Below the pieces are notes generated by a model. It did no database searches and had not been told where the DNA came from. It saw only the letters and a program-made list of their open reading frames with translations. This document shows positions 35,531 to 47,172 of a DNA stretch of 64,000 nt, one piece after another. A program made the position numbers and the translations under genes. Source of the stretch: Artemisia argyi (taxonomy: Eukaryota; Streptophyta; Magnoliopsida; Asterales; Asteraceae); the NCBI GenBank assembly GCA_030686995.1, contig CM060685.1, forward strand, positions 27,915,204 to 27,979,203, given 5' to 3'. Every line of letters starts with the position of its first letter. Positions within the stretch are counted from its first letter, which is position 1.

Positions 35531-35923
35531 GTTCCCGAGTTTTATTTTTGGAAGAAGAGAAAAGAAGCGGAAAGAAAACAAAATAAATTCATGTTTCCGA
35601 GTTTATTTTAGGAGAGAAGAGAATAGAAGAGGAGTGTTATTTTGGCTAAACTTCTCTCCAAAACTTTCTTCCCAAAAGTGGGATGATTTGGAGAGAAGTT
35701 ATATATGGAAGTTTTAAATAAATAAAATTAATTAAATAACCTAATATAAAATATAACTTTTATATATAACCAAAGGTATAATTGTAAAATCATATGTTAT
35801 CTCTTCTTTTCTCTCCTAACTCGGAAACATGATATAAAAAATTTAATTTCATTTATCTCCTCTTCTTTTCTATCCATTTTTAACTCTTCTCTTCTCTTCT
35901 TTCATTTCAAAAAACTTGGGAAC
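35531..35923. mobile_element. Probable MITE with imperfect inverted repeats
   Basis: CACTGCGTTCCCGAGTTTT on the left is the near complement of AAAACTTGGGAACAGAGTG on the right. Pu/Py-biased TTCTCTTCT stretches inside also pair. I could not fix a target duplication, so the superfamily is open. Confidence 0.5.
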
Positions 35924-36014
35924 AGAGTGATCAAGTCTTTTTTTCATCTGCATTTTTTATGCGTAACATACACAACTCTATGTTAGTTAGTTAGGATAAA
36001 TTTTTATAATCTTA

Positions 36015-36237
36015 GAGGGTGTTTCTTTTTTCCCTTAGTTAAGAGAATGGGTTCACATGGGTCCACACAAGTATTTAATAATATTAATTTTTGTGTGGAA
36101 CCCACTTATTTCTACTAATACATCTATATCTACAAGCTATAAAATGTCTTTCTCTTCCCATTAAAACACACTAAGAGCCATGGGTCCTATATGGACCCCA
36201 CCCATCTCTTAGTTAACAAAAAAAAATAAACACCCCC
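36015..36237. mobile_element. PIF/Harbinger (Tourist-like) MITE
   Basis: GAGGGTGTTTCTTTTTT and the inverted right end (GGGGGTGTTTATTTTTT on the minus strand) flank 223 bp. A TTA duplication is at 36012-36014 and 36238-36240. TTA duplications and G-rich ends of this form are typical of PIF/Harbinger MITEs. Confidence 0.75.
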
Positions 36238-36656
36238 TTACTTTGATACGAGGGAGATAAAGTTGATTGATTTATATAGTTTAAAGTAGTTGTGTTCTGT
36301 TTATGAGAAAATGGTAACCGAATATGGACTTCTAAATGTCATTTTAAGAAAATGAGGCCTTAGTTTGGTTTTCTTTTGAGTCTTTTTTTATCGGTATTTA
36401 TGGGGATATTTTTGACGCGTAACTTACACGACTCTATGTTGGTTAATTAGTTAGGATACAGAACATGATAAAGTATTTTTATAAATTTATTTTGATACGA
36501 TGGAGAAACAGTCGATTTGGTATGGTTTAAGGTGGTTGTGTTTTTGTTTATTCATATCACATGGGAAGGAACAAAAATGATATGTGAACCGAACATATAA
36601 TTTTAGAACTTTGGGTAGACGAAACATATGTAGGTCTGAGTTCTGACCATGAGAGA

Positions 36657-37175
36657 TCATACTATCTTATAAAGCATTTAGGCCGTCTAAGGAAAGAAAT
36701 ATTTAAAATTAAGCATTGCAAGTTGTTAAGCTAAAAGTACAACTAATTAAAACACATTTTCTAACATTAAATACAATTACAAGTTCTTAAGCTAAAAATA
36801 CAACTAATTAAAACACATTTCTAACATTAAATACAATATTTAAATAGAAATACTTAAAATTCAGCATTACAAGTTTTTAAGCTAAAAGTACAACTAATTA
36901 AAACACATTTGCTAAGCCAATAAATAAAATTAATTCAGTTATTAAAACACCTTTTACATAAAAATACAAATTATCAAGCATATTGTACAACCAATTTAAA
37001 CATAATTCCTGCATTAAATGTCACTAATACAAATAATAAAGCACATTATACAAATATTCAAGCCCGAACGGGCAACGGACCAAATGGGCTCGAGCCTGAA
37101 TAGGCACGGGTCAAAAGGGCTTGATCCCGAACAAGCACGGGCCAACGGGCTCGAGCCCGAAAGTTTTACAACTCT
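36657..37175 (+). mobile_element. Helitron-related remnant
   Basis: TCATACTATCTTATAAAGC at 36657, preceded by A, looks like a Helitron 5' end. The sequence from about 36980 to 37110 is the reverse complement of 11780-11890 in the Helitron at 11509, including the GCCCGAACGGGCAA phrase. At 36700-36920 a phrase of about 70 bp with AAAGTACAACTAATTAAAAC is repeated three times. I find no CTRR 3' end, so the right limit is a guess. Confidence 0.5.
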
Positions 37176-38060
37176 TAGCTATCACTTTTTCCTTTTGATG
37201 TTGTTAACATTTATTTTAGGGTACCCATACTCGTATATACATAGAGTATCTTCTATACATCAAGTTTGATCATATAAAACCTACTTATTTAAAGTACTTG
37301 AATGCAAAAATAGTATCTATAAACCTGTTCTTTTGTAATTTTCTTATTAATTAATTACGTGTAATAATCTTAGTGAAAAGGTTTTGAACTGTTCTTTACT
37401 TAAATATTTGAGGATGTTCAAGTCTTTAATGACGGCATTGACACTTCACTCAGCCGGTCCGCTAGATGTTTCCCGCTCTAAAACCACTCGTAAGAAGGGT
37501 TTTGGGTGTAGACGAACCGTGCTTCCCACTCCGTCCCGACCGGTCAATTCCCCTCCCAACTATTTTAGTAGTCCCGGATGTTAATCCTCTATAAAAAAAG
37601 TCACTTATGACATCTACACAAGACCAATACGGTTATATAACTGGGTTACGAAACAAGTTAAGCAATTATTCATTCCATAACAGTGCCTATCAAGCAACAC
37701 AAATAGTCTAAAATATGTATCAGCATCAACCGGAAAGCTAGTCTAAAATATAAGCAAAGTCATTGTCTTATACATCATCAATATACTTATTGCATTGCTA
37801 GAAAATGAAAATTAAAAATAAACATATCTCATTTTAAATGTATACATAAAAAAAACTACACGAATTCTCACCAGCACCTGCAAACTCAAACAAACATCGG
37901 CCACACACAAACACACGTTAGGTACCGCAAGTCCACAACCACCCGTTGTCACACAAGCCTTGGAAAGTATCCCACGAAGCCGCGCCTTCAACACCTCTCC
38001 ACAACCAGCATAGCTCCATCATATCCATTCCATACAGCTCATCAAGTACAAGTACCAACC
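37176..38060. other. Spacer and RING-tail remnant
   Basis: The block at 37405 matches 13655 and 20960. Minus-strand RING-tail sequence (TGGGATACTTTCCAAGGC, GTTGTGGAGAGGTGTTGAAG) is seen at about 37870-38050. No intact frame is visible. Confidence 0.4.
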
Positions 38061-38065
38061 ATTCC

Positions 38066-38590
38066 TCAAACCGTACAACTTTAGTGTTGATCACCAAGTT
38101 GTGTTCCTATTTGCCTAAAGCACTAGTAAGAAGAAAACAAATTACAATATACACTATGGTTTTAATAGTCGGTCCAGGAATCAAAGTAGCCGCTCTATCG
38201 GGTCGGTGGTTCAACCAGTCAGACTTGTTGGGTCGACGAGTCTCAAGAACCGAATGACCTAGTATATAACTGAAAATTTTACATATGTGTAGTAAAAAAG
38301 AAAAGGAAACCAGTTATAGGAAACATAAAATCTTATAAAAAAATAAATGTGCTTATTATACTTTATAGCATTTTCTCTATCTTTTCATACTTTCCAAGGT
38401 TCTTGTATTTATAATGTAGAATTTTATAACTCATAAAAAAGAGCTATCGACTTGTATCAGTAACTTATGTTTTTAAATGTCACAAATAAGTATAACATCA
38501 TAACATACACTAATGGTTAAGATAAATTCAAGTAAACCACAAGCGTACTACAAAATGATTAAAATCAAATTTGGGTTTTGACTTTTGATC
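38066..38590 (+). pseudogene. Open-frame remnant fused to a RING-tail remnant
   Basis: CCGTACAACTTTAGTGTTGA joins directly to the RING-tail sequence at 38065, where other units have about 1 kb or more between the two. This unit has lost the first part of the open-frame region. A frameshift follows at TTTGCCTAAAGC. Confidence 0.4.
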
Positions 38591-38643
38591 ATCCCACATC
38601 GCCTTGTGAGGGAAAGTAGCTTTGTGGGAGGTGCTTATAAATA
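38591..38643 (+). promoter_or_regulatory. snRNA-type promoter, unit 10
   Basis: ATCCCACATCG (38591-38601) and TATAAATA (38636-38643) are 34 nt apart. Confidence 0.65.
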
Positions 38644-38669
38644 AGGAGGGAAGGATGCCATTAGAAGTA

Positions 38670-38768
38670 GGCATGTTAAATTCCTTTAAAAGCCTATGGT
38701 AGCTATTTTAGCATGCAAGCTTATGATTGGAAGTTTATAAGTTTGTATGTTAGATATTGTTACCGTAG
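38670..38768 (+). ncRNA. Putative hairpin RNA, unit 10
   Basis: TAGGC pairs with GCCTA in the 5' stem-loop. The long hairpin pairs CTATGGTAGC with GTTACCGTAG and AGCATGCAAGCTTAT with ATAAGTTTGTATGTT (15 positions with G-U pairs), giving a stem of about 31 pairs and a 12-nt loop. CATAAAGTTAGAA is at 38803-38815, 35 nt after the hairpin. Confidence 0.55.
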
Positions 38769-38997
38769 TTTTTTAATTTTTTGACAAGCTTACAATTTTA
38801 AACATAAAGTTAGAAAACCCTTGACCTGACATAAATATAAATGGAATGTTATAAATTAATAACATATGCTTCAAAAAATTTCAATGTGTTAAATGTATTA
38901 TAGTTAACTAGTTATAATGATTATGCACTAACAAAGTTTCAAATATATCAGTGTACTACAATTTGCTAAAATCAATTTGGGTTCTAACTTTTTGAGC

Positions 38998-39160
38998 ATC
39001 CCACATCGCTTGTGGGAGATGGTTGTAAGTAGGAAGGCAAATATACAATTCAAAGTAAGCATGTCAAACTTTCTAAAGCCTATGGCTAACTTTTCTCAAC
39101 CTGCAAGCTTGTGATCTGAGCTCAATAAGTTCGTAGCTTGTTGGAATTTTGCTCATTGTT
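38998..39160 (+). pseudogene. Dead hairpin unit 11
   Basis: The USE ATCCCACATCG is intact at 38998-39008. About 20 nt after it are lost, and TATA is TTGTAAGTA. The hairpin arms (CTGCAAGCTTGTGATCTG) no longer pair well. It is the counterpart of unit 5. Confidence 0.45.
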
Positions 39161-39472
39161 TTTATAATGTTTGATGCCATGTTTCTCCAGTTAGCTCTAC
39201 TCTATTTTCCCAGCTCGATGTCTTGTTCTTGCTCATAAACCACTTGCGAAAAGCATTTTGGGTGTATGAGACCAAACCGGCTTTCCATTCCGTCCCAACC
39301 AGCCAATCTCCTCCCGACACTTGCGACACTTCCACAATACCAAGAATAGCGTAACATCATTACATACATTAATTAGTGTTTATCTAAACATGTAGCCGTA
39401 ATGGATAAGTTAAATTCAATACACCAGTGCACTACAAATTGCTTAAGACAAAAACTGGTTATGACTTTTGGC

Positions 39473-39525
39473 ATCCCACATCGCTTTGTAAAGAAAAGTA
39501 GCTTTGTGAGAGTTGGTTATAAATA
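39473..39525 (+). promoter_or_regulatory. snRNA-type promoter, unit 12
   Basis: ATCCCACATCG (39473-39483) and TATAAATA (39518-39525) are 34 nt apart. Confidence 0.65.
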
Positions 39526-39552
39526 AAGAGGGAAGGATTCCATTTAGCAGAA

Positions 39553-39652
39553 GGCATGTTGAATTCCCATAAAAGCTTATGATAACAGCTTTTGCATGCA
39601 AGCTTATGATTTGAAATTTACAAGTTTGCAAGCATGAGATGTCAACGTAATC
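39553..39652 (+). ncRNA. Putative hairpin RNA, unit 12
   Basis: The loop-side stem pairs TGCATGCAAGCTT with AAGTTTGCAAGCA. The outer arms TTATGATAACA and TGTCAACGTAA pair imperfectly. CATAAAGTTAGAA begins 34 nt after, at 39686. Confidence 0.45.
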
Positions 39653-39979
39653 TTTTTATTTTTTTGACAAGCTTATAATTTTACACATAAAGTTAGAAAA
39701 TCCTTGACATGGCACAATATAAATGGTCAATGACAGAAATTAATAACAGATGCTTCAAATTTTTTCAGTTTAATAATTTACTTTTTGTTTTTGCTTAGAT
39801 GATTAATTTTTTTACTTACAGTTAGATGTATTATAGTTAACTCGTTACAATGCTGGTGCACTCACGAAGTTTCAAATATAGCAGTGTACTAGAAATTTGC
39901 TTAAATTAGATTGGGTTTTGACTAAAATGCGCTTGATGCACGCAAGCTTAACGGTGCTTGGAACTTACATGAACAACAC

Positions 39980-40330
39980 ATGAACATGGAAGGGTATTCG
40001 GCAAAATCCATTGCGAGCAATTTTCTTGCAACTTTTGCACAAAGTGTAGAGCTTATGTGGCTTAATACATTGTTTCGGCAAAAAAACATTGATGAGCACA
40101 AACACTACTTGTTAGAAAGGGACACTTTTAGATACTTATTATTATTGAACCGAACTGTTTCCTCCAGTTACAAGATTTTATTGTCTTCTTCGACATAATA
40201 GTTATTTTCAGTCATTTTGGCAGCAACAAAGACGTTTCAAATTTTGAGTATGTTAACCTTTACAAACCGTACAACTTTAGCGTTGATCAGCAAGTTATAT
40301 ACAGGAACTATGGTTTTAAACTTTTAATAG
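39980..40330 (+). pseudogene. Open-frame remnant of the repeat unit
   Basis: A 72-codon frame has NMEGYSAKSIASNFLATFAQ and NIDEHKHYLLERD. The next part (NFEYVNLYKPYNFSVDQQ) has a deletion that removes the RRKQ stretch kept in copy A. The family is not recognised. Confidence 0.35.
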
Positions 40331-40556
40331 TTGGTCTAGGCTTCAGACTAGTCGTCCTATACCAATAACCTCATGTTTTTAGATGTCACAATTACTTGTA
40401 GACACTTATAAAACAATTATAGAATTATGAGAAATACAAAGCATAACATTAATTAGTGTCTATCTAAATATGTAATCATAATGGTTAAGATAAATTGAAA
40501 TACACCATCAGTGTACTACAAAATGCTTAAAATCAATTGGGTTTCAAACTTTTGGC

Positions 40557-40608
40557 GTCCCACATCCATTGTGAAGAAAAGTAGCTTGTGGGGAGTTGGT
40601 TATAAATA
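40557..40608 (+). promoter_or_regulatory. snRNA-type promoter, unit 13
   Basis: GTCCCACATCC (40557-40567, last base differs) and TATAAATA (40601-40608) are 33 nt apart. This is the copy of unit 2, which has the perfect motif. Confidence 0.55.
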
Positions 40609-40634
40609 AGGAGGGAAGGATACAATTCAAAGTA

Positions 40635-40729
40635 GGCATGTTGAATTTCTTTAAATGCCAACCCCATTTTCTTTGCTTGCGAATGATTTAAAATTTATAA
40701 GTTTGCAAGCAATGGAAGCAGGTGTTGAC
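40635..40729 (+). ncRNA. Putative hairpin RNA, unit 13
   Basis: GGCAT pairs with ATGCC. The hairpin pairs GCCAAC with GTTGAC and TTGCTTGCGAA with TTTGCAAGCAA. CATAAAGTTAGAA starts at 40763, 34 nt after the end. Confidence 0.5.
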
Positions 40730-41110
40730 TTTTATATTGTTTGACAAGCTTACAATTTTAAACATAAAGTTAGAAAACGTTGATACGCCATCAAATATAA
40801 ATGGTGTATCATAAATTAATAACAGATCTTTCAATTTTTAAATCTAGTAATATACATTTTGTTTTTGTTTAAGTGATTAGTTTTCTTTACATAACATATT
40901 TATTCAAAATATGTAACATATTTATTCAAAATTGCCGAGATACGTAACAAACTTTGAAAATTATTATAATACGCAAAATACTTTCACATTTTGAACGATG
41001 TACGTTTCAAATTTTGAACAATATATGTAATTTTGACCGGTATGTGACATGTTTGACCGATTACCACATAGAAAAGTTACAATAGTGGTCTATGGTTTGC
41101 ATTGAATTTC

Positions 41111-41147
<37 letters not shown>

Positions 41148-42692
41148 CATCACTCAAAAAAGTTAATGGTCAATGTTGTTTGCATTGACTTTCACATTTA
41201 GAAAAGTTATTAAAACCGTATCACTGTCGGTTGTAAGAAGAGATTGGATTTGAGATCCAATCGATCCATTGAGGACGAGAACGTTTACTTCTATTATAAA
41301 TCCAAAAGTGAGACAAAGATTTTATCGTGTCTCTCTTGATTGTTGTTGGTCGAAACAAACTTAGTGTTTATAATTCCAAATAATCAGAAACGTGATTTAT
41401 GTTACCTCATCAAAGTATGTATTGATTTACCAAACACATACTTTGCTATATCTACTTGTATAGTGAAGTATGCAAACCAATTATTAAATTGTGAAAATTA
41501 ACTCCCTTTTTATACAGGTGGAAGTGAGCGTTAGGACAACTAAGCGAGGCCATCCAAGTGTTTTTGCAGGGACGGAGCCAGGGGTTCCCGCAGTTGCCCG
41601 TGCATCCCGAAGATTTTTTTCGATATAATCTTAATTTTTGAAAAAAACATCGATTTTTCCCAAAGTTATCTTAAATGCATCCGGTCCATCGAAATGTGTT
41701 TCTAGTATTATTGTTCAAATTTTTTTGTGCACCCGATCATATTTGGTCCTGGCTCCGTCCCTGTGTTTTTGGTTAGTCGGTTGTTAAGTTCGAGTTGTAT
41801 TGTCAATGTTATTTCATTTTGTTTGTGATCACTTACATCGACTTTAAGTCATGATAGCATTTTCCAACGCGATTTACATGTACTCTTTGAGTTCAATACA
41901 AATTCTGAAACCTGATTGTACATGGTTGACTTTAAAGGGGATAAATAAGGACGGGGCTTTAGTTTAGCTTTGTTTTGAGTATTTTTTATGTGCATTTTTG
42001 GGTGTATTTTTGACACGTAACTTACACGACTTTATGTTGGTTAGTTAGGATAAAGAACAAGATGAATGATTTTTATTAATTTTATTTTGATACGATATAT
42101 GGAGAGATACAGTTTATAAATTTTACAATAAGGATTTTATTTTTACTAATCTTATGTATAAAAGGATCTAATCTGTTCTTTACTCCAAAAATTCGTGGAT
42201 GTTCAAGTCTTTCATGCTCGATGTCTTGTACCTGCTAGGAAACCACTTGTAAGAAGGATTTTTGTTGTAGGCCAACCGGCCGACTTCCCACTCCGTCCCG
42301 GCGTCCCAACCAACCGGCCAATTCCCTACCTCCTGATCAAATGGTTCGCAATGTTAATCTTCCTTTTAGCTACAAAAGCGGGTTACTAAATCCCTACAAG
42401 TTGAACAATCAACCAGTCATATATATTAGTAGATATATGAAGCAAAAAAAATAGTCATATACTCAATTACTCACAAGGGGCTTTATTTCCTTTAACGTTA
42501 TGTATCAGCATCAACCGCATAGCTATTTCAAAACATACACACCTTAGCAACCTGCGCCCACCCGTTACCACACAACCCGACCTTAAAAAGAAAACCTACG
42601 AAGCAGTTCAACAACCACGACTAGCATAACTCCATCCATTCGATAATCAGCTCATCAAGTACAAGTACAAACCATTCCTCATACATGCTCGA
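40730..42692. other. Spacer, counterpart of 12413-14149
   Basis: It matches copy A except for a T-run at 41111-41147, the MITE at 41567 and small indels. The 64-codon frame at 42195-42389 is kept but has no recognised domain. Confidence 0.45.
41567..41763. mobile_element. hAT-type MITE, copy B only
   Basis: Perfect 16-bp inverted repeats, CAGGGACGGAGCCAGG and its complement, flank 197 bp. TGTTTTTG is duplicated at 41559-41566 and 41764-41771, and is single at 13227-13234 in copy A. Confidence 0.9.
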
Positions 42693-43025
42693 TTACCCAC
42701 TTTTGAAAATCAGAGCTTCGAATAATTCCATCAGCTGGTAAACCCACAACCAATGTGGTGTTCGATAATATGCATTAGAAACGCGTATATGTTTCACAGA
42801 AACCGCATGGGTGCGGATTGAGCACGTTTTATTGCGTAACAGCCGGTTGTTGTTAGATGTATGGTGAAACTTGTGGGTGCATGGTAGTCTAGAGATCGTG
42901 TCGCCACCACATTCATTGTTTATGCAGTATTTGCAAGAAGTAGTTGTGGTTAACAGACCAGAACTTTGTGAGATTGATTGTTTACGGTCATGCTCCTCCA
43001 TTATCATTTTTCTGACTTGGTTCAT
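42693..43025 (-). pseudogene. RING-H2 gene remnant, copy B
   Basis: This is the same 110-codon frame as 14150-14482, with at least two residue changes (SGLS to SGLL, NKRC to NKTC). The same zinc ligands are missing. Confidence 0.5.
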
Positions 43026-43966
43026 ATGGTTGGATTAGTTTTATAAAGGTGTTTAAATAATGGTTAGCGTTTATAACGCCTACTTATTATATAATGACAT
43101 AGATATTCCCTTCCACATGCGAAAGTAACATATGGTTGGAATTTTGCTCATTGCTTTTATATTGTTTGGCGCCATGTTTCTTTACTTAGCCGCGCTACTT
43201 TATATTCTGAGCTCGACGTCTAGTTCTTGCTCGTAAACCAGTTGCGAAAAGGATTGTTGGTGTACGAGACCAACCCTGCTTCCCATTCCGCCCCAACCAG
43301 CCAATCTCCTCTCAACACTTATGAGTTATAACATCTACACAAGACCAAGATTAGTAGTTATGGAGCAACAAAAATAGTCATATCATGTATCAAGCATCAA
43401 TCACATCATTAGTCCAAAACATAAACAAAATCACTAACTTGAACATCATAGATAAACACACATACAAGTTAAAAATTAAAATAAATCTTCATATTAATCA
43501 ATTCTCACCAACACCTGTAGAATAAAAGCACACCTTAAACGCACACACCTTAGCTACCGTGACCACCCGTTGCCACACAAAACCTTGAAAAGAAAACAAC
43601 GAAGCCGCACCTTCAACACATAACTCCAACTCTTCAACCATTCGATAATCAACCCGTGAAGTACAAGCACCATCCATTCCTTATGCATGATCACTCACTT
43701 TTGGAAAAAAAATTAAAAGATCTTCAGGTAACTCTATCAGCTGGTAAACCCGAAACCAACGCGCGGCTTTCAATAGTATGTGTTAGAAACATATATGTCT
43801 AACTTAAACCTCATGGGTGCGGATTGAGCACCTTTCATTGCAAACAGCCAATATAACATTAATTAGAGTTTTTGTGAACATGTACTTGTGATGGTCAAGA
43901 TAAATTCAAATAGACCACCAGTGTACTACAAAATGGTTAAAATCAATTGGGTTTTTGAATTTTGGC

Positions 43967-44018
43967 ATCCCACATCGCCTTGTGAGGGAAAGTAGCTTGT
44001 GGAAGGTAGTTATAAATA
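43967..44018 (+). promoter_or_regulatory. snRNA-type promoter, unit 14
   Basis: ATCCCACATCG (43967-43977) and TATAAATA (44011-44018) are 33 nt apart. This is the copy of unit 3. Confidence 0.65.
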
Positions 44019-44044
44019 AGGAGGGAATGGTATGGTTAGAGGCA

Positions 44045-44147
44045 GGCATGTTGAATTCTTTTAATTGCCTATTGCACTTTTTGTTGCTTGCAAGCTTATG
44101 ATTTGAGTTTCATATCTTCGTGAGCGACAAATGAGTAGTAATAGATA
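44045..44147 (+). ncRNA. Putative hairpin RNA, unit 14
   Basis: It is identical in visible structure to unit 3 (15501-15603): a good 5' stem-loop, and a weaker 3' arm in the main hairpin. Confidence 0.4.
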
Positions 44148-44988
44148 TTTACATTTTTTTGACAAGCCTACAATTTTAAACCCAAAGTTAGAAAACCTTG
44201 ACCTGCCACAAATATAAATGGTTAATTTCGTAAATTTATTAGAAATATTTTAGATTTTTTCAATTTAGTAATTTACCCTCTTTTTTATTTATTTATTTAT
44301 TTATTTATTTAGGTGATAAATTTTGAGAAAATTCCTAAAATAGAACAAATTTTTTGGGATGGTCCACGCTTTGGTAAATAAATAAATAATACCACATTTT
44401 AGTTTTGGTCATATACGAATGCCAGTTTTGATCATATATGCGACTATTGGGTAAATATATAAACTACATGTCCGACAATAACAAATGTAAGAAGATGATG
44501 TGGCAATAAGTCTTTTTTCAACGCTGATTTATATTAAAAACTAGTAAGAAGATAGAACAAAGATACAATGAAAATAAATATACAATTAAACGTTGCAAGC
44601 CACTCAAGGGGTGGGATCCTTTTGAGGCAATTCAACCGGATATTTTTGCTTATACGAGTAATTAAACGGTGTGAAATTATAAAAGTCTTGATTTCTTCCA
44701 TGAGAGTGTCCCAACGTGAAGGATTCAAGATTTCAAGTCACAATGATTTGTAATTCTTACTGACCGATGGCGCGTATTTGAGGTTTCAAGTCGAAATAAT
44801 TCACAACAAGTATTTGGGTTTTTTTCAATGTATTTGCTAAATTAACCATAAAATGATTTAATTGTTTACTGATGGCGCGTAATTATAGTCTTTGAACATA
44901 TGCTTAAAAACTGATCCATTGATCTCTTACAACTTCCGGTCGATCAGTTCCAATTTGAGATTGTATCCAATCTTATACGTCACACACG

Positions 44989-45365
44989 TCATCTATCAAT
45001 CTCGGTTAAAAATAGGGATTCAAACAGTTCCATCAGCTGGTATACCCACACAAAAATTGGCGTATGATAACATACGTGAGTTACAAGTACATTCCCTAAC
45101 GACGTTGCATGGTGTCTTCTATATGCCAACGTTGGCTTTGTTCGAATTTTAATATGCACAGCAACAAGTTGGGCAGCTTTTTTTAAGTGAAAGCCATTGG
45201 TGAATACATGCATGCACAGTGGAAGTAGTGGTGACATGGTAGTCGTGTGATCTTGTTACCATCGTAAAGATCGTCCATGCAGACGACACAAAGGGTGGTT
45301 TGTGATGGTGGTGGTAGGAGGTATGAACACTCGTTTGAGAATTGTTTTTGTTCATATTTCTCCAT
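44989..45365 (-). pseudogene. RING-H2 gene with frameshift, copy B
   Basis: This is the same structure and break as at 16437-16813: CVVC, PCHHYFHCAC in one frame and HQWLSLKKSCPTC in the next. One residue differs in the tail (SFLWV to IFVWV). Confidence 0.6.
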
Positions 45366-45636
45366 TTTGTAATTGACTTAATATGAATGGATGTATGTCT
45401 ATTTATATATGTGTGTGTTTCAGTGTTTGTGTTAGGTATGTGTGAGAGTGTGTATTACGTGTATATAATTTGCTTCATCGTCAAGGATTTAGATTTATAT
45501 TCTTATTTTAATAATTCATTGACGAAGTGTATAGAAGAAACTTTAAGCGAGGTCAAATGTTGGCCAAGTAGAACTACTTTCACTACACCGATAAGTGTTT
45601 TTGTCGAGGGAGTTTCTTTAGCGACGACATGAACTT

Positions 45637-46149
45637 ACATGAACAACACATGAACATGGAAGGGGTTTTTGAGGCTCTTAATAGAGCTTAAATGGCTTAA
45701 TATATAGAGCTTATGATATAGTATATAAGGCTCTTGATGAGCACAAACATGACGTGTTTAAAAGGGACACTATTATATATATACTTATCGCTATGTCTTG
45801 CAAAATAAACCTTTCATCCAGTTACAAGATTTTTATAGACATCTTGATAGTAATACTTATTTTTAGTTATCTTGGCAGCAACAACGGTGTTACGAATTTT
45901 GAGTATGTTAATCTTTACAAACTGTACAACTTTAGTGTTGATCACCAAGATGTATTCCTATTTGCAACTAAAGCACCAGTAAAACGAAAACAAATTACAA
46001 TATACAATAACTATGGTTTTAATAGTCGGTCTAGGAATCAGACTAGCCGTTCTATCAGGTCGGTGGTTCAACTGGCCCCACATGTTGGATCTACGAGTCT
46101 TAAGAATAGAACGACCTGGCATATAATTGAGAAATTTACATATGTGTAA
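45637..46149 (+). pseudogene. Open-frame remnant, 131 codons at the 3' part
   Basis: The frame at 45754-46149 joins FKRDTIIYILIAMSCKINL to NFEYVNLYKLYNFSVDHQ and NYGFNSRSRNQ without a stop. It is the most continuous copy. The first part (45637-45750) has stops. ATATATAT at 45775-45782 is the empty site of the copy-A MITE. Confidence 0.35.
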
Positions 46150-46489
46150 AAAAGACATGGAAACCAGTTATAAGAAACATAAAATCTTATAGAAATTGAT
46201 TGTGCTTATTATACTTCATAGCATCTTCTCTATCTTTTAGTACTTTCCAAGGTTCTTATATTTATAATGTAAAATTTTATAACTCATAAAAAAGAGCCAT
46301 CGACTTTTACCAATAACTTATATTTCTAAATGTCACAATTACTTAAAAACACTTACTATAAAACTACGGGAAATAAAACTAGCACAAGTATAACATACAT
46401 TAATTAGTGTCTATCTAAACATGTAATCGTAATGGTTAAGATAAATTAATACACCGCCAGTGTACTATAAATTGCTTAAAATTTTGAGC

Positions 46490-46542
46490 ATCCCACATCG
46501 TATTATGAAGAAAAATAGCTTGTGGGGAGTTGGTTTTAAATA
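46490..46542 (+). promoter_or_regulatory. snRNA-type promoter, unit 15
   Basis: ATCCCACATCG (46490-46500) and TTTAAATA (46535-46542) are 34 nt apart. This is the copy of unit 4. Confidence 0.55.
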
Positions 46543-46568
46543 AGGAGGGAAGGACACAAATCAAGACA

Positions 46569-46663
46569 GGCATGTTGAATTCCTTCAAACGCCTACTTCA
46601 ACTTTATTTGCTTGCAAGCTTTTGAAATTTATAAGTTTGCAAACACATCAGGTTGGGGTTGGC
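46569..46663 (+). ncRNA. Putative hairpin RNA, unit 15
   Basis: The same hairpin as unit 4 (18507-18601) with no visible change, followed by the same 3' box-like sequence. Confidence 0.5.
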
Positions 46664-47095
46664 TTTTATATTTTTTGACAAGCTTACAATTTCAAACATA
46701 AAGTTAGAAAACCTTGACACGTCATAATTATAAATGCTATGTCATAAATTAATAATAGATGTTTCAAAACTTTTAAATCTAGTCATTTACTTTTTGCTTT
46801 CGCTTAAGTGAGTAATTTTCGCTTAGGTGATTAATTTTATAAATAAAACATGGACATAAATTGATACAGTAACTTACGTTTTAAAATGTCACAATTACTT
46901 AAGAAAATTATAAGATAGTCATACAACTATGGGAAATAAAACAAGTGCTAACTGCCAAGTATAACATCATAAGATACAGCAATCACTGTTTATCTAAACA
47001 TGTATTCATAATGGGATTGATTAGCACACCATTAGAAGATAAATTGAAATACACCAGTCACCGGTGTACTAAAAATTGGGTTTTGACTTTTGAGC

Positions 47096-47146
47096 ATCCC
47101 ACATCGCTTTGGGAGGAAAGTAGTTTGTGGGAGATGGTTATAAATA
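47096..47146 (+). promoter_or_regulatory. snRNA-type promoter, unit 16 (interrupted)
   Basis: ATCCCACATCG (47096-47106) and TATAAATA (47139-47146) are 32 nt apart. The Mutator-like MITE follows 26 nt beyond the TATA box, as in unit 5. Confidence 0.55.
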
Positions 47147-47172
47147 GGAAGGCAAGGATAGAATTTAAAGTA

